47,921 nucleotides of DNA, taken from NCBI GenBank assembly GCA_964412845.1, contig CAYPQM010000027.1:1-47921 (forward strand). Direction: 5' to 3'. The notes below the pieces were generated by a model. That model was not told the DNA's origin. It saw nothing but the letters and a program-made list of their open reading frames with translations, and did no database searches. Shown here one piece after another: positions 6,714 to 14,725 of the stretch. Each line of letters starts with the position of its first letter. The first letter of the stretch is position 1. The stretch comes from JAWWPY01 sp964412845. Its GTDB lineage: Bacteria; Actinomycetota; Actinomycetes; Streptosporangiales; Streptosporangiaceae. Both the position numbers and the translations under genes were made by a program.

Positions 6714-8650
6714 CCGGATTCCTCCCTGAGCAGTCGCTTGAGTGGCTTGCCTGCCGGGTTACGGGGCAGGTCCGCCCGGAACTCCAGCTGGCGGGGCACC
6801 TTGTAATTGGCCAGCCGTTCCCGGCAGAACGCCAGCACGTCCGCCGGCTCCAGGGCATAGCCCGGGCGGCGGACCAGGTAGGCCTTGCCGACCTCGCCGA
6901 GCCGGGCGTCGGGCACCCCGATGACGGCTGACTCGGCGACCCCGTCGAGCCGGGCGAGTACCTGCTCCACTTCGGCCGGGTACACGTTGAAGCCGCCGCA
7001 GATGTACATGTCCTTGAGCCGGTCGGTGATGGTCAGGTACCCCCTCGGGTCGAGGAAGCCGACATCGCCGGTGTGCAGCCAGCCGTCCGCGTCGACCGCG
7101 GCACTGGTCGCCGCCGGGTCGTCGAGGTAGCCCAGCATCACGTTCGGCCCGCGGAGCAGGATCTCACCTGGTATCTGCTCGGCCGGGTGCTGTCTGGCTG
7201 GGCTCTGCTCGCCTGGGCGTTGTCTGGCTGGGCTCTGCTCGCCTGGGCGTTTTTCGCCGGGGTTCTGCTCGCCGGCCCCGGCCACGCTGCCGGCCGGCCC
7301 GGCGATCCGGACCTCGAAGCCCGCGGTGGCCCGCCCCGAGGTGTGGGCCACCGTTTCCGGGTCGTCACCGGGCCGGCACATCGTCGCCACCACCGCCTCG
7401 GTCAGCCCGTACGCGGTGAGCACCGTGTCGAAACTCAGCTCGCGGCGCATCCGCTCGACCAGGGCGACCGGGACGACCGCCGCGCCGGTCACCGCGAGCC
7501 GCAGGCTGGACAGGTCACCGGTGGCTCGGTCCGGGTGATCGAGGATCGTCCGGTAGATCGTCGGCGCACCGGGGAACACGGTGATCCGCTCGGACTCGAC
7601 CAGCCGGATGGCCCGCCCGGCGTCATACACCGGCATGGGCACGATGGCGGCGCCGCTGACCAGGCAGGCCAGGATGCCCGCCTTGTAGCCGAAGCTGTGA
7701 AAGAACGGGTTGACCACGAGGTAGCGGTCAGCCCTGGTCAGGCCGCCGCACTCGGCCCAGGCCTGGGCGACGGCCAGCGACTGGCGGTGGGCGCTCATCG
7801 CACCCTTGCTCCGCCCGGTGGTGCCGGACGTGAACAGGATGTCGCTGACGTGCTCAGGCTGGACCATCGCGGCCCGGGCGTCGGCCAGCGCGGCGGAGAC
7901 TCCCGTGGCCCGCTTCCCGAACTCAGCCCAGTCGATGACCGTGCGGGCCAGTGCGCCAGCCGTCAATGTTCCGGCCCTCGCATCAGCCGGCCTCACGGCC
8001 GCCAGCCCAGTCGGCCTGCCGGCGGTCAGGTCGGCCAGCCCTCCGGCCATCGTCTCAGCCGGCCTCCCGGCCCTCGCATCGGCCGGCCTCCCGGCGCTCA
8101 GCCCAGCCGGCCTTCCGGCGGTCCGGTCGGCCGGCCCGCTGGCCGTCCGGTCAGCCGGCCTTCCGGCTGGATCAGCTGGCGGGGCGGCCTCGACGGGCAC
8201 CCGGACCACGAGACGGAGCTGATCGAGGCATGCGCTGTCGGGCGATGCGTTGGGCGGCGGGGTGGTTTTTTGCTTCTCTGCGGCGGTGCGGAGCGTAGCC
8301 AGCCGGTCGGTGCCGAGAAACGGGCCCGCCACGATCAGGGCGCGGGCGCCGCTGCGGCTGATGACATCGAGCGCCTCGGGGCCGGTGAACCGGGTGTTGA
8401 CCGGCACCAGCGTCGCGCCCGCCTGCAGCGCGCCGAGCGCGGCGAGCACCCAGTGATGGGTGTTGGGCGACCAGATGGCCACCCGGTCTCCCGGGGCCAC
8501 GCCCTCGGCGATGAATGCTCGCGCGACCATGCTGACCTGCTCATGCAGTTGCCGGTAACTGAGCCGCGGGCCGCCTGGCTCGATCAGGGCCGCCGCGTCG
8601 CCGAACTCCCGCGCCGCGCCCGCCACGGCGGCCGGGACGGTGAGTTCCAC
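6710..8650 (-). CDS. fadD3: FadD3-like HIP-CoA ligase with two repeat insertions
   Basis: An AMP-forming ligase of 646 residues that very closely follows mycobacterial FadD3 (about 507 residues), which activates the C/D-ring propionate HIP. Visible motifs: RVAIWSPNTHHWV (56-68), ATP loop ILFTSGTTGRSKGAM (271-285), YGLTEA (414-419), LHTGDVGFLD (525-534), DRLKDMYICGGFNVYPAEVEQ, and the C-terminal catalytic Lys at about 635 (NPAGKPLK). The extra length comes from two low-complexity insertions: 8-residue repeats at about 161-226 and 5-residue repeats at about 458-496. Both fall in loops after otherwise conserved segments (VVRVPVEA and FEVRIA). GTG start with GGAGGAG upstream. A KstR2-type operator lies 17 bp upstream. 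Confidence 0.93.
   Translation of the reverse strand: MELTVPAAVAGAAREFGDAAALIEPGGPRLSYRQLHEQVSMVARAFIAEGVAPGDRVAIWSPNTHHWVLAALGALQAGATLVPVNTRFTGPEALDVISRSGARALIVAGPFLGTDRLATLRTAAEKQKTTPPPNASPDSACLDQLRLVVRVPVEAAPPADPAGRPADRTASGPADRTAGRPAGLSAGRPADARAGRPAETMAGGLADLTAGRPTGLAAVRPADARAGTLTAGALARTVIDWAEFGKRATGVSAALADARAAMVQPEHVSDILFTSGTTGRSKGAMSAHRQSLAVAQAWAECGGLTRADRYLVVNPFFHSFGYKAGILACLVSGAAIVPMPVYDAGRAIRLVESERITVFPGAPTIYRTILDHPDRATGDLSSLRLAVTGAAVVPVALVERMRRELSFDTVLTAYGLTEAVVATMCRPGDDPETVAHTSGRATAGFEVRIAGPAGSVAGAGEQNPGEKRPGEQSPARQRPGEQSPARQHPAEQIPGEILLRGPNVMLGYLDDPAATSAAVDADGWLHTGDVGFLDPRGYLTITDRLKDMYICGGFNVYPAEVEQVLARLDGVAESAVIGVPDARLGEVGKAYLVRRPGYALEPADVLAFCRERLANYKVPRQLEFRADLPRNPAGKPLKRLLREESG
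7163..7279. repeat. 15-bp in-frame minisatellite in fadD3 (C-terminal half)
   Basis: A 15-bp periodic tract encoding P-ended pentapeptides (GEQNP, GEKRP, GEQSP, ARQRP, GEQSP, ARQHP, AEQIP). It includes a perfect 30-bp tandem duplication, 7191-7220 and 7221-7250. It lies between FEVRIA and EILLRGPNVM, which are almost adjacent in mycobacterial FadD3. Confidence 0.9.
7970..8173. repeat. 24-bp in-frame minisatellite in fadD3 (N-terminal half)
   Basis: A degenerate 24-bp periodic tract encoding octapeptides such as GRPADRTA, GRPAGLSA, GRPADARA, GRPAETMA, GRPTGLAA and VRPADARA. It is inserted after the conserved VVRVPVEA segment and before the WAEF segment. It is absent from the mycobacterial homologue as I remember that sequence. 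Confidence 0.85.
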
Positions 8651-8666
8651 CTAACTCCTCCAGCGA

Positions 8667-8680
8667 AGCAAGTGCTTGGT
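8667..8680. promoter_or_regulatory. KstR2-type operator between fadD3 and fadE30
   Basis: AGCAAGTGCTTGGT matches the published KstR2 consensus AnCAAGnnCTTGnT at every defined base. KstR2 is the TetR repressor of the HIP regulon in mycobacteria and rhodococci, released by HIP-CoA. The site lies in the 131-bp divergent region between fadD3 and fadE30, genes that are KstR2 targets in Mycobacterium. An adjoining 13-bp palindrome TAGGCTGAGCCTA (8680-8692) may be a second site. Confidence 0.88.
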
Positions 8681-8724
8681 AGGCTGAGCCTACGCGTGGC
8701 GGCAGTTGCTCGCCAGACTCGGCG

Positions 8725-8761
8725 CCCCGCGGGCCCGCACCCCCCCGGTGGGCCCGCGGGG
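8725..8761 (+). promoter_or_regulatory. Strong 12-bp hairpin in the fadE30 leader
   Basis: CCCCGCGGGCCC (8725-8736) pairs perfectly with GGGCCCGCGGGG (8750-8761) around a 13-base C-rich loop. The structure ends about 20 bp before the fadE30 GTG and lacks a T-tract. It could attenuate or protect the transcript; alternatively it is a protein-binding site. No function is shown by the sequence. Confidence 0.5.
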
Positions 8762-8781
8762 TTCGTCGATGGGAGGCACCG

Positions 8782-9957
8782 GTGCAGCTCTCCGCGCGGG
8801 ATGAGGAGTACCGCAGCCGCGTGCGGCAGTGGCTGGCGGAGAACCTCACCGGCCGCTTCGCTGAGCTGCGCGGAGCAGGTGGGCCGGGTCGCGAGCACGA
8901 GGCGCACGACGAACGGCTGGCCTGGAATCGCCATCTCGCGGCGGCTGGCTGGACCTGCCTGGGCTGGCCAGCCGAGTTCGGTGGCCACGACGCGACGCTG
9001 GCGGAGCAAGTCATCTTCCACGAGGAGTACGCCCGCAGCGGCGCGCCAGCGCGGGTCGGCTACCTGGGTGAAGAACTGCTCGGGCCGACCCTGGTCGCGT
9101 TCGGCACGCCAGAGCAGCGACGGCGGTTCCTGCCGCCCATCGCCGCGGTGCGGGAACTGTGGTGCCAGGGCTACTCCGAGCCTGGGGCCGGATCGGACCT
9201 GGCCGCCGTGGCCACCACAGCGACCCTCGACGGCGATCAGTGGGTGATCACCGGGCAGAAGGTATGGACGTCGCTGGCCCATGTGGCCGACTGGTGCTTC
9301 GTCCTGGCTCGCACGCAAGCCGGCTCGCAGCGCGGAGCAGGCCTGTCCTACCTGCTGGTGCCCATGCGCCAGGCCGGTGTCACGGTCCGCCCGATCCGCC
9401 AGCTGACCGGCACGTCGGAGTTCAACGAAGTGTTCTTCGACGGCGCCCGCACCGACCGTGGCTTCGTGGTCGGCGAGGTCGGCGACGGCTGGCGGATCGC
9501 CAAGGCGACGCTGGCCATCGAGCGGGGCGTGGCCACGCTCGGCCAGCAGGTCATGTTCCGGCGGGAACTCGACGGCCTGGTGGACGCCGCCCGGCGCGGC
9601 GCGGCGGGCGCCGATCCGCTGGTCCGCGACAAGCTCGCCCGGGCCTGGATCGGCCTGGAGGTCATGCGTGCGCACGCCCTCGCGACGCTGGATGCCCCGG
9701 CCGGCGCGGGAACGGGCGCAGAGGCCTCGGTCATGAAACTGCTGTGGTCACGATGGCATCAGGAACTCGGCGAGCTGGCCATGGAGGTGCTGGGGGCGTC
9801 GTCGATGCTGGCCAGCGGACCGCCGTATGACCTGACCGACTGGCAGCGGCTGTTCCTGTTCAGCCGGGCCGACACGATCTACGGCGGGTCCAGCGAGATC
9901 CAGCGGACCATCATCGCCGAGCGGGCGCTCGGCCTGCCCCGCCAGGCCAGGCCGTGA
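8782..9957 (+). CDS. fadE30: Acyl-CoA dehydrogenase FadE30-like (HIP-CoA dehydrogenase)
   Basis: About 391 residues from a GTG preceded by GGGAGG. Classic acyl-CoA dehydrogenase: WPAEFGGHDATLAEQV, CQGYSEPGAGSDLAAVATTA, GQKVWTSLAHVADWCF, and C-terminal YGGSSEIQRTIIAERALGLPRQ. It is divergent from fadD3 and overlaps ipdF by 4 bp, mirroring the mycobacterial fadD3 / fadE30-ipdF arrangement. In that pathway FadE30 introduces the first double bond into the propionyl side chain of HIP-CoA. Regulation is probably by KstR2 through the operator at 8667-8680. Confidence 0.9.
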   Translation: MQLSARDEEYRSRVRQWLAENLTGRFAELRGAGGPGREHEAHDERLAWNRHLAAAGWTCLGWPAEFGGHDATLAEQVIFHEEYARSGAPARVGYLGEELLGPTLVAFGTPEQRRRFLPPIAAVRELWCQGYSEPGAGSDLAAVATTATLDGDQWVITGQKVWTSLAHVADWCFVLARTQAGSQRGAGLSYLLVPMRQAGVTVRPIRQLTGTSEFNEVFFDGARTDRGFVVGEVGDGWRIAKATLAIERGVATLGQQVMFRRELDGLVDAARRGAAGADPLVRDKLARAWIGLEVMRAHALATLDAPAGAGTGAEASVMKLLWSRWHQELGELAMEVLGASSMLASGPPYDLTDWQRLFLFSRADTIYGGSSEIQRTIIAERALGLPRQARP

Positions 9958-10748
9958 CTGCCCCAGGCGGGCCAGCCCTGGTCCCGCCGGCCGGACGTCA
10001 CTTGCTGGCCGGCAAGGTCGTGGTGGTCACCGCCGCGGCCGGCACCGGCATCGGCTCGGCCGTGGCGCGGCGCTGCCTGGCGGAAGGTGCCCAGGTGATG
10101 ATCAGCGACCAGCACGCGCGCCGGCTGGCCGCGACCCGGGACGAGCTGGCCGAGGAGCACGGGGATCAGGTGGGCTCGGCCGCCTGTGATGTGACCGACG
10201 AAGGAGAGGTCCAGGCGCTGGTGGCCGCTGCGGTGCGGCAGTTCGGGCGCATCGATGTTCTTATCAACAACGCCGGGCTCGGCGGCACCAGCTCAGTGCT
10301 GGAGATGACCGACGATGAGTGGCTGCGGGTGCTCGACGTCACGCTCAACGGCACCTTCCGCTGCACCAGGGCGGCGCTGCACCAGATGGTCGCCCAGGGC
10401 CACGGCGGAGCCATCGTCAACAACGCATCGGTGCTTGGCTGGCGTGCCCAGCCGGGCCAGGCGCACTACGCGGCCGCGAAGGCCGGGGTCATGGCGCTGA
10501 CCCGGTGCGCGGCGCTGGATGTGGCCGCGCACGGCATCCGGGTGAACGCGGTCGCGCCGAGCCTGGCCGCCCATCCCTTCCTGGCCAAGGTGACCAGCGA
10601 GGAACTGCTCGCCGAGCTGGCCAGCCGGGAGGCGTTCGGGCGCGCGGCACAGCCGTGGGAGGTGGCCACGGTCATGGTCTTCCTGGCCAGCGACTACGCC
10701 TCGTACCTGACCGGCGAGGTGATCTCGGTCAGCAGCCAGCATCCGTAG
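9954..10748 (+). CDS. ipdF: Short-chain dehydrogenase IpdF-like
   Basis: About 264 residues, ATG overlapping the fadE30 stop. Classical SDR: glycine-rich TAAAGTGIG (26-34), NNAG (105-108), Ser159 in NNASVLG and Tyr172-x3-Lys176 (YAAAK), then a C-terminus ending VISVSSQHP. In mycobacteria IpdF oxidises the 5-hydroxyl of 5-OH-HIP-derived CoA esters. Gene order directly after fadE30 and the operon overlap support this. The glycine-rich motif is slightly atypical (AAAGTGIG), as seen in this subgroup. Confidence 0.85.
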   Translation: MTAPGGPALVPPAGRHLLAGKVVVVTAAAGTGIGSAVARRCLAEGAQVMISDQHARRLAATRDELAEEHGDQVGSAACDVTDEGEVQALVAAAVRQFGRIDVLINNAGLGGTSSVLEMTDDEWLRVLDVTLNGTFRCTRAALHQMVAQGHGGAIVNNASVLGWRAQPGQAHYAAAKAGVMALTRCAALDVAAHGIRVNAVAPSLAAHPFLAKVTSEELLAELASREAFGRAAQPWEVATVMVFLASDYASYLTGEVISVSSQHP

Positions 10749-10763
10749 CGGCCGCCCGCCGAG

Positions 10764-12233
10764 TTACCCGCTCGCGCTGGGACTGCCGGCCGGCCCGGCC
10801 GGTCCGTGCGGCTGCCGCCCCGGGCCCGACGGTCCGCCCGGGTGGCGCATCACGGCCGGGCCCGCGGCTGGGCGCATGCCGCCGAAGGACCAGACGCCCA
10901 GCCCGGACAGCACGGCGATGACGGCGGCCGCGGTCACCGCGGCCAGCGCCGCCCGGGGCGGTACGCGGATCACCAGCCAGGCGGCCAGCAGCGCGATGGC
11001 GCCGATCGCGGGGACGTAGAACCGGGCGGCCTGCAAGGTGCTGAGCCCGGGATGGGCGGTCCAGGAGTAGGCGGCATACAGGCCCCACACGGCGAACCAT
11101 GACGCGGCCAGCGCGAGGCCCACAGCGAAGTCGCGGCGGGCGCCGGCGGCGCGCTCGCCATCGGCGCGCCGCAGCCGCACTCGCCGCCCGGCGATCCACG
11201 CCAGCGCCCCCAGCCCCAGCACCAGCATGGGCATGGCCTGGATCAGGTGGGCCGGCATGCGCTGAAGGTTAGGCAGCACCGCGCTGAGGCCGAAGCGGAT
11301 CTCACCCGTCCGGTACCCGGAGGTGAGCGGGCCGCCGTACACGAGATCGTCGAACACGGCCACGCCCGCCCCGGCCACCGCGACGGAGCCCAGCCACCAG
11401 CCCAGCGCACTCGCGGGCAGCCGCACCGCCCGCCGCCGCCACGCCACGGCCACCGCCGTGACCGCGCAGCCGAGCACCACGATGTCGGTGTACCGGACGA
11501 ACACCGCGGCCTCCAGCGCCACGAACCCGGCCAGCCCGGCCCAGGTCCGCCGCCGGGCAGAGGCCTCGGTGGCCAGCACGGCCCACAACAAGGCGCCGGT
11601 ACCCGCCGCGATCAGCGAGGCCTCAGTGAACGTCGGCATGTAGTCGCGCCAGGCGAACAGCAGCGCCGCGCCCGAGGAGCAGAACAGGCCGACCGCCAGG
11701 GCGCCGCCGAACCGGCCCAGCCAGCGCCGGGCGCCGGCGAACAGGCCCAGGCCGCCCAGCGCCCCGTAAAACAGCGGCGCTAGCCGGATGATGCCCAGCC
11801 ACTGGAAGGGCGCGGCCAGGAATGGGTACCCGGGATCCTTCTCGCTGATCCACCGCCCGCTGGGCAGCTGCACCCACTGGGCGATGGCGGGCAGCCCCCC
11901 GGCGGCGCTCCCGGCGCGCACGTTGCCGCCGGCGGCCTGCCCGTCGGACCGGGTCAACTGCGCGGACAGCGCGTGCACCTGGGTGGTGGACAGGGTCAGG
12001 AAATGCCCCTGGGTGATGGCGATGATCGAGGCGCGATACGCGTAGTCGTCGGGCTCGATGAGATAGGGCGCGACGCTCAGCGCCGCGATGCACAGCACCG
12101 CGAAAGCCCCCAGGGCCAGGAAAATCTCGGTGCGGTCCCAGCCCGCCGCCCCTGACGGCCTGATCGCATCCCTGACCCGCAGCAGAGCAGTCATGCCTTC
12201 CATCCTCGGGCCGCCGGAGCCCAGGAGCCGCAT
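10764..12233 (-). CDS. Polytopic membrane protein, GT-C glycosyltransferase-like
   Basis: Up to 489 residues with about ten hydrophobic helices. After the first helix comes an acidic PDDYAYRASIIAITQGH segment, and later SEKDPGYPFLAAPF, the pattern of lipid-phosphate-sugar-dependent GT-C enzymes, where an early acidic pair acts in catalysis. A proline/glycine-rich tail follows the last helix. Alternative starts at 12203 and 12194 are possible, and the longest has no clear ribosome site. It is convergent with ipdF and shows no link to steroid metabolism. The glycosyltransferase role is inferred from topology and motifs only. Confidence 0.6.
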   Translation of the reverse strand: MRLLGSGGPRMEGMTALLRVRDAIRPSGAAGWDRTEIFLALGAFAVLCIAALSVAPYLIEPDDYAYRASIIAITQGHFLTLSTTQVHALSAQLTRSDGQAAGGNVRAGSAAGGLPAIAQWVQLPSGRWISEKDPGYPFLAAPFQWLGIIRLAPLFYGALGGLGLFAGARRWLGRFGGALAVGLFCSSGAALLFAWRDYMPTFTEASLIAAGTGALLWAVLATEASARRRTWAGLAGFVALEAAVFVRYTDIVVLGCAVTAVAVAWRRRAVRLPASALGWWLGSVAVAGAGVAVFDDLVYGGPLTSGYRTGEIRFGLSAVLPNLQRMPAHLIQAMPMLVLGLGALAWIAGRRVRLRRADGERAAGARRDFAVGLALAASWFAVWGLYAAYSWTAHPGLSTLQAARFYVPAIGAIALLAAWLVIRVPPRAALAAVTAAAVIAVLSGLGVWSFGGMRPAAGPAVMRHPGGPSGPGRQPHGPAGPAGSPSASG

Positions 12234-12272
12234 GGTTCGCGTGTGAGTTCCGTGTGGATTCGCAGTGCGATG

Positions 12273-12325
12273 ATAGCTTGACTAGCCAGCTAGATAGGAA
12301 GCTATAGTGCTAGTTACCTAGATAT
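12273..12325 (+). promoter_or_regulatory. Promoter and palindromic operator of the GntR-ABC operon
   Basis: A locally AT-rich island. ATAGCTT (12273-12279) and AAGCTAT (12299-12305) form an inverted repeat, with further CTAG-containing copies between and after. TTGACT (12278-12283) and TATAGT (12303-12308) could be -35 and -10 elements with a 19-bp spacer. YtrA-type GntR proteins commonly autoregulate by binding such inverted repeats. Confidence 0.55.
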
Positions 12326-12336
12326 GAATCGAGGAC

Positions 12337-12732
12337 ATGGTGATCGAATTCCACCTGGACGGCCGGTCCGGTGTTGCGCCGTACCTGCAGCTGATCCACC
12401 AGGTACGGCAGGCGCTGCGGCTGGGCCTGCTGCGCGAGGGCGACCAGCTGCCCAAGGTCAAGGACGTGGCGGCGGGGCTGGCGATCAACCCCAACACGGT
12501 GCTCAAGGCCTACCGGGAGCTGGAATACGAAGGGCTGGCGGCGGCCCGGCCGGGGATCGGGACGTTCGTGACCGGCACGCTGGCCGGCGCGTCGCTGGCC
12601 GCGCACGGGCCGCTCCGCCGCGACCTGCAGCGCTGGCTGGCCAAGGCGCGCCGGGCCGGGCTGGACGACGAGTCCATCGAGGCCCTGTTCATCAGCACCT
12701 TTCGGTCCGCCGCTGAGGAGGACATAGCATGA
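12337..12732 (+). CDS. GntR-family regulator, YtrA type
   Basis: About 131 residues. A winged helix-turn-helix spans residues 12-75 (APYLQLIHQVRQALRLG, then QLPKVKDVAAGLAINPNTVLKAYRELE). A short C-terminal helical dimerisation tail replaces the large effector domain of other GntR proteins, which defines the YtrA subfamily. The ATG at 12337 has only a close GAGG; a GTG at 12340 fits the ribosome site slightly better. It overlaps the ABC ATPase gene by 4 bp, and such regulators usually repress their own ABC operon in response to cell-envelope stress. Confidence 0.85.
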   Translation: MVIEFHLDGRSGVAPYLQLIHQVRQALRLGLLREGDQLPKVKDVAAGLAINPNTVLKAYRELEYEGLAAARPGIGTFVTGTLAGASLAAHGPLRRDLQRWLAKARRAGLDDESIEALFISTFRSAAEEDIA

Positions 12733-13622
12733 CCGCCGTCCTGGAAGCCCACGGGCTCGGGAAGCGGTACCGGCGGCTGTGGGCGCTGGCTGACTGCACG
12801 CTTTCCATCCCGGCCGGGCACGTCGTGGGCCTGGTCGGCCCCAACGGGGCCGGGAAGACAACCCTGCTGAGCCTGGCCACCGGGCTGCTGGCGCCGACCA
12901 CGGGCACGATCGAGGTGCTGGGTGGCCCGCCCCCGGCCAGCCCGGCCCAGCTGGCCAGGGTGGGATTCGTCGCCCAGGACGCGCCGGTCTACGCCGGGCT
13001 GCCGGTCACCGACCACCTCAGGCTCGGCGCCCATCTCAACCCGGGCTGGGACGCGGAGCTGGCGCGTGACCGGATCGAGCGGCTGGACCTGGATCCTGGC
13101 CAGAAGGCCGGGAAGCTCTCCGGCGGCCAGCGGGCCCAGCTCGCGCTGACCCTGGCTATCGCCAAGCGGCCGGAGTTGCTGCTCCTGGATGAGCCGGTGG
13201 CCAGCCTGGACCCGCTGGCCCGGCGGGAGTTCCTGCAGGACCTGATGGAGTCCGTCGCCGAGCAGGAGCTGTCGGTGGTGCTGTCCTCGCACCTGGTCGC
13301 GGACCTGGAACGGGTCTGCGACTACCTGATCGTGCTGGTTGGCTCGCGGGTGCGGGTCGCCGGGCCGGTCGAGGAACTGCTGGCCACTCACCACCTGCTG
13401 TCCGGCCCGCGCCGGGACCCGGACACGCTGCCGGCCGGGCAGCAGGTCATCTCCGCCAGTCACACCGACCGGCAGTCCACGCTGCTGGTGCGCACCAGCG
13501 ACCCGGTCCTCGACCCGGCCTGGACGGTCTCCGAGGTCGGCCTGGAGGACCTGGTCCTGGCCTACATGAGCCAGGCCGCCGGACGCGGCCGCCGCAACCA
13601 CCATCTGGAGGTGCAGAAATGA
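12729..13622 (+). CDS. ABC transporter ATP-binding protein
   Basis: About 297 residues. Walker A GPNGAGKTT (about 37-45), Q-loop FVAQDAPVY, signature KLSGGQRAQLALTLAIA, and Walker B LLLLDEPVASLDPLARREF with a switch His in SSHLVAD. A C-terminal 70-residue extension follows the nucleotide-binding domain. Overlaps of 4 bp with the GntR gene and with the permease gene indicate one operon. The BcrA/YtrB-like family energises export or envelope-stress transporters; substrate unknown. Confidence 0.88.
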   Translation: MTAVLEAHGLGKRYRRLWALADCTLSIPAGHVVGLVGPNGAGKTTLLSLATGLLAPTTGTIEVLGGPPPASPAQLARVGFVAQDAPVYAGLPVTDHLRLGAHLNPGWDAELARDRIERLDLDPGQKAGKLSGGQRAQLALTLAIAKRPELLLLDEPVASLDPLARREFLQDLMESVAEQELSVVLSSHLVADLERVCDYLIVLVGSRVRVAGPVEELLATHHLLSGPRRDPDTLPAGQQVISASHTDRQSTLLVRTSDPVLDPAWTVSEVGLEDLVLAYMSQAAGRGRRNHHLEVQK

Positions 13623-14665
13623 TCTGGCTGACCTGGCGCCAGTTCCGGGCCCAAGCCGTCACTGCGATCGCGGCGCTGGCCGCGTTCGCGGTCCTGCTGG
13701 CGGTCACCGGGCCGCACCTGGCCAGCTTGTATGGCGCCAGCGGGATCACCGGCTGCCACGGCGGCAGTTGCGGGCAGCTGGCCAGCAACTTCCTCAGCCA
13801 GCTGGGAACCGGCATCTACCCGGTCGTGTACGTGCTCGGCATCGCCGGCATCGTCCTCGCGCCCGCCGTCATCGGCATCTTCTGGGGAGCCCCGCTGATC
13901 GCCCGCGAGTTCGAGGCCGGGACGTTCCGGCTGGCCTGGACGCAGAGCGTCACCCGCACCCGGTGGCTGGCGGTCAAGCTGACGCTGGCCGGCCTGGTCG
14001 CCATGGCCGTCACCGAGGCGCTCAGCCTCATCCAGTCCTGGTGGGGAGCACCCATCGGGCAGGCCGCCCGCCTCGCGACCACCAGCAGTTTCCCGCTCGG
14101 CATGAGCCCGTTCAGCCCGCTGGACTTCGCCGCCCATGGCATCGTCCCGCTCGGCTACGCCGCGTTCGCCTTCACCCTCGGCGTCACTGCGGGGGTCCTC
14201 CTCCGGCGTGCCATCCCGGCTATGGCCATCACCCTGGCCGTCTTCGCCGCCATCCAGGTCGCCATGCCGCTGGGGATCCGCCCGCACCTGTTCCCGCCCA
14301 AGAACGCGACCGCCGCGATCAGTTCCTTCACCTCCCTGCCGACTCAGATCGGGCCGGACGGCACCTTCGCGTTCAGCGTGGACTACCTCCCGAGCCAGCC
14401 GGGCGCCTGGATACTGTCCAGCGGAGCCGTCAACGCCGCCGGGCAGCCGGTCGGTACCAGCCCGGCGGCCTGCAAGTCGGGTGCACTTGCCGGCAGTCCC
14501 GCCTGGACGCCCTGCCTGGCCAGCCACGGCATCCGGATCGCCGTCAGCTACCAGCCCACCCGCCGCTACTGGCCCCTCCAGTGGACCGAGACCGCGATCT
14601 ACCTCGTCCTCGCCCTGGTCCTGGCCGGGTACTGCTTCCGGCGGCTTGGCCGCCGCGTGTCCTGA
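13619..14665 (+). CDS. ABC-2-type membrane permease
   Basis: About 348 residues beginning MIWLTWRQFRAQAV, the usual start of actinobacterial ABC-2 permeases partnered with YtrA-type regulators. Six or so hydrophobic helices are visible, with an IAREFEAGTFRLAWTQSVTRTRWL cytoplasmic segment after the second pair. A roughly 120-residue external domain containing two cysteines (SPAACKSG and WTPCLAS) precedes the last helix. It forms the transporter with the ATPase just upstream. Confidence 0.82.
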   Translation: MIWLTWRQFRAQAVTAIAALAAFAVLLAVTGPHLASLYGASGITGCHGGSCGQLASNFLSQLGTGIYPVVYVLGIAGIVLAPAVIGIFWGAPLIAREFEAGTFRLAWTQSVTRTRWLAVKLTLAGLVAMAVTEALSLIQSWWGAPIGQAARLATTSSFPLGMSPFSPLDFAAHGIVPLGYAAFAFTLGVTAGVLLRRAIPAMAITLAVFAAIQVAMPLGIRPHLFPPKNATAAISSFTSLPTQIGPDGTFAFSVDYLPSQPGAWILSSGAVNAAGQPVGTSPAACKSGALAGSPAWTPCLASHGIRIAVSYQPTRRYWPLQWTETAIYLVLALVLAGYCFRRLGRRVS

Positions 14666-14725
14666 CCGCGCGGCGCCTCTTCACCAGCGCGATTGGGCTG
14701 GCCTGGCGGGTGGTTGAATGAGGCC

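Noticed and set aside
7073..9247. Very long plus-strand open frame opposite fadD3
   Set aside because: It mirrors the antisense of fadD3 and its repeats, has biased shadow composition, and shows no domain. High GC content keeps complementary frames open.
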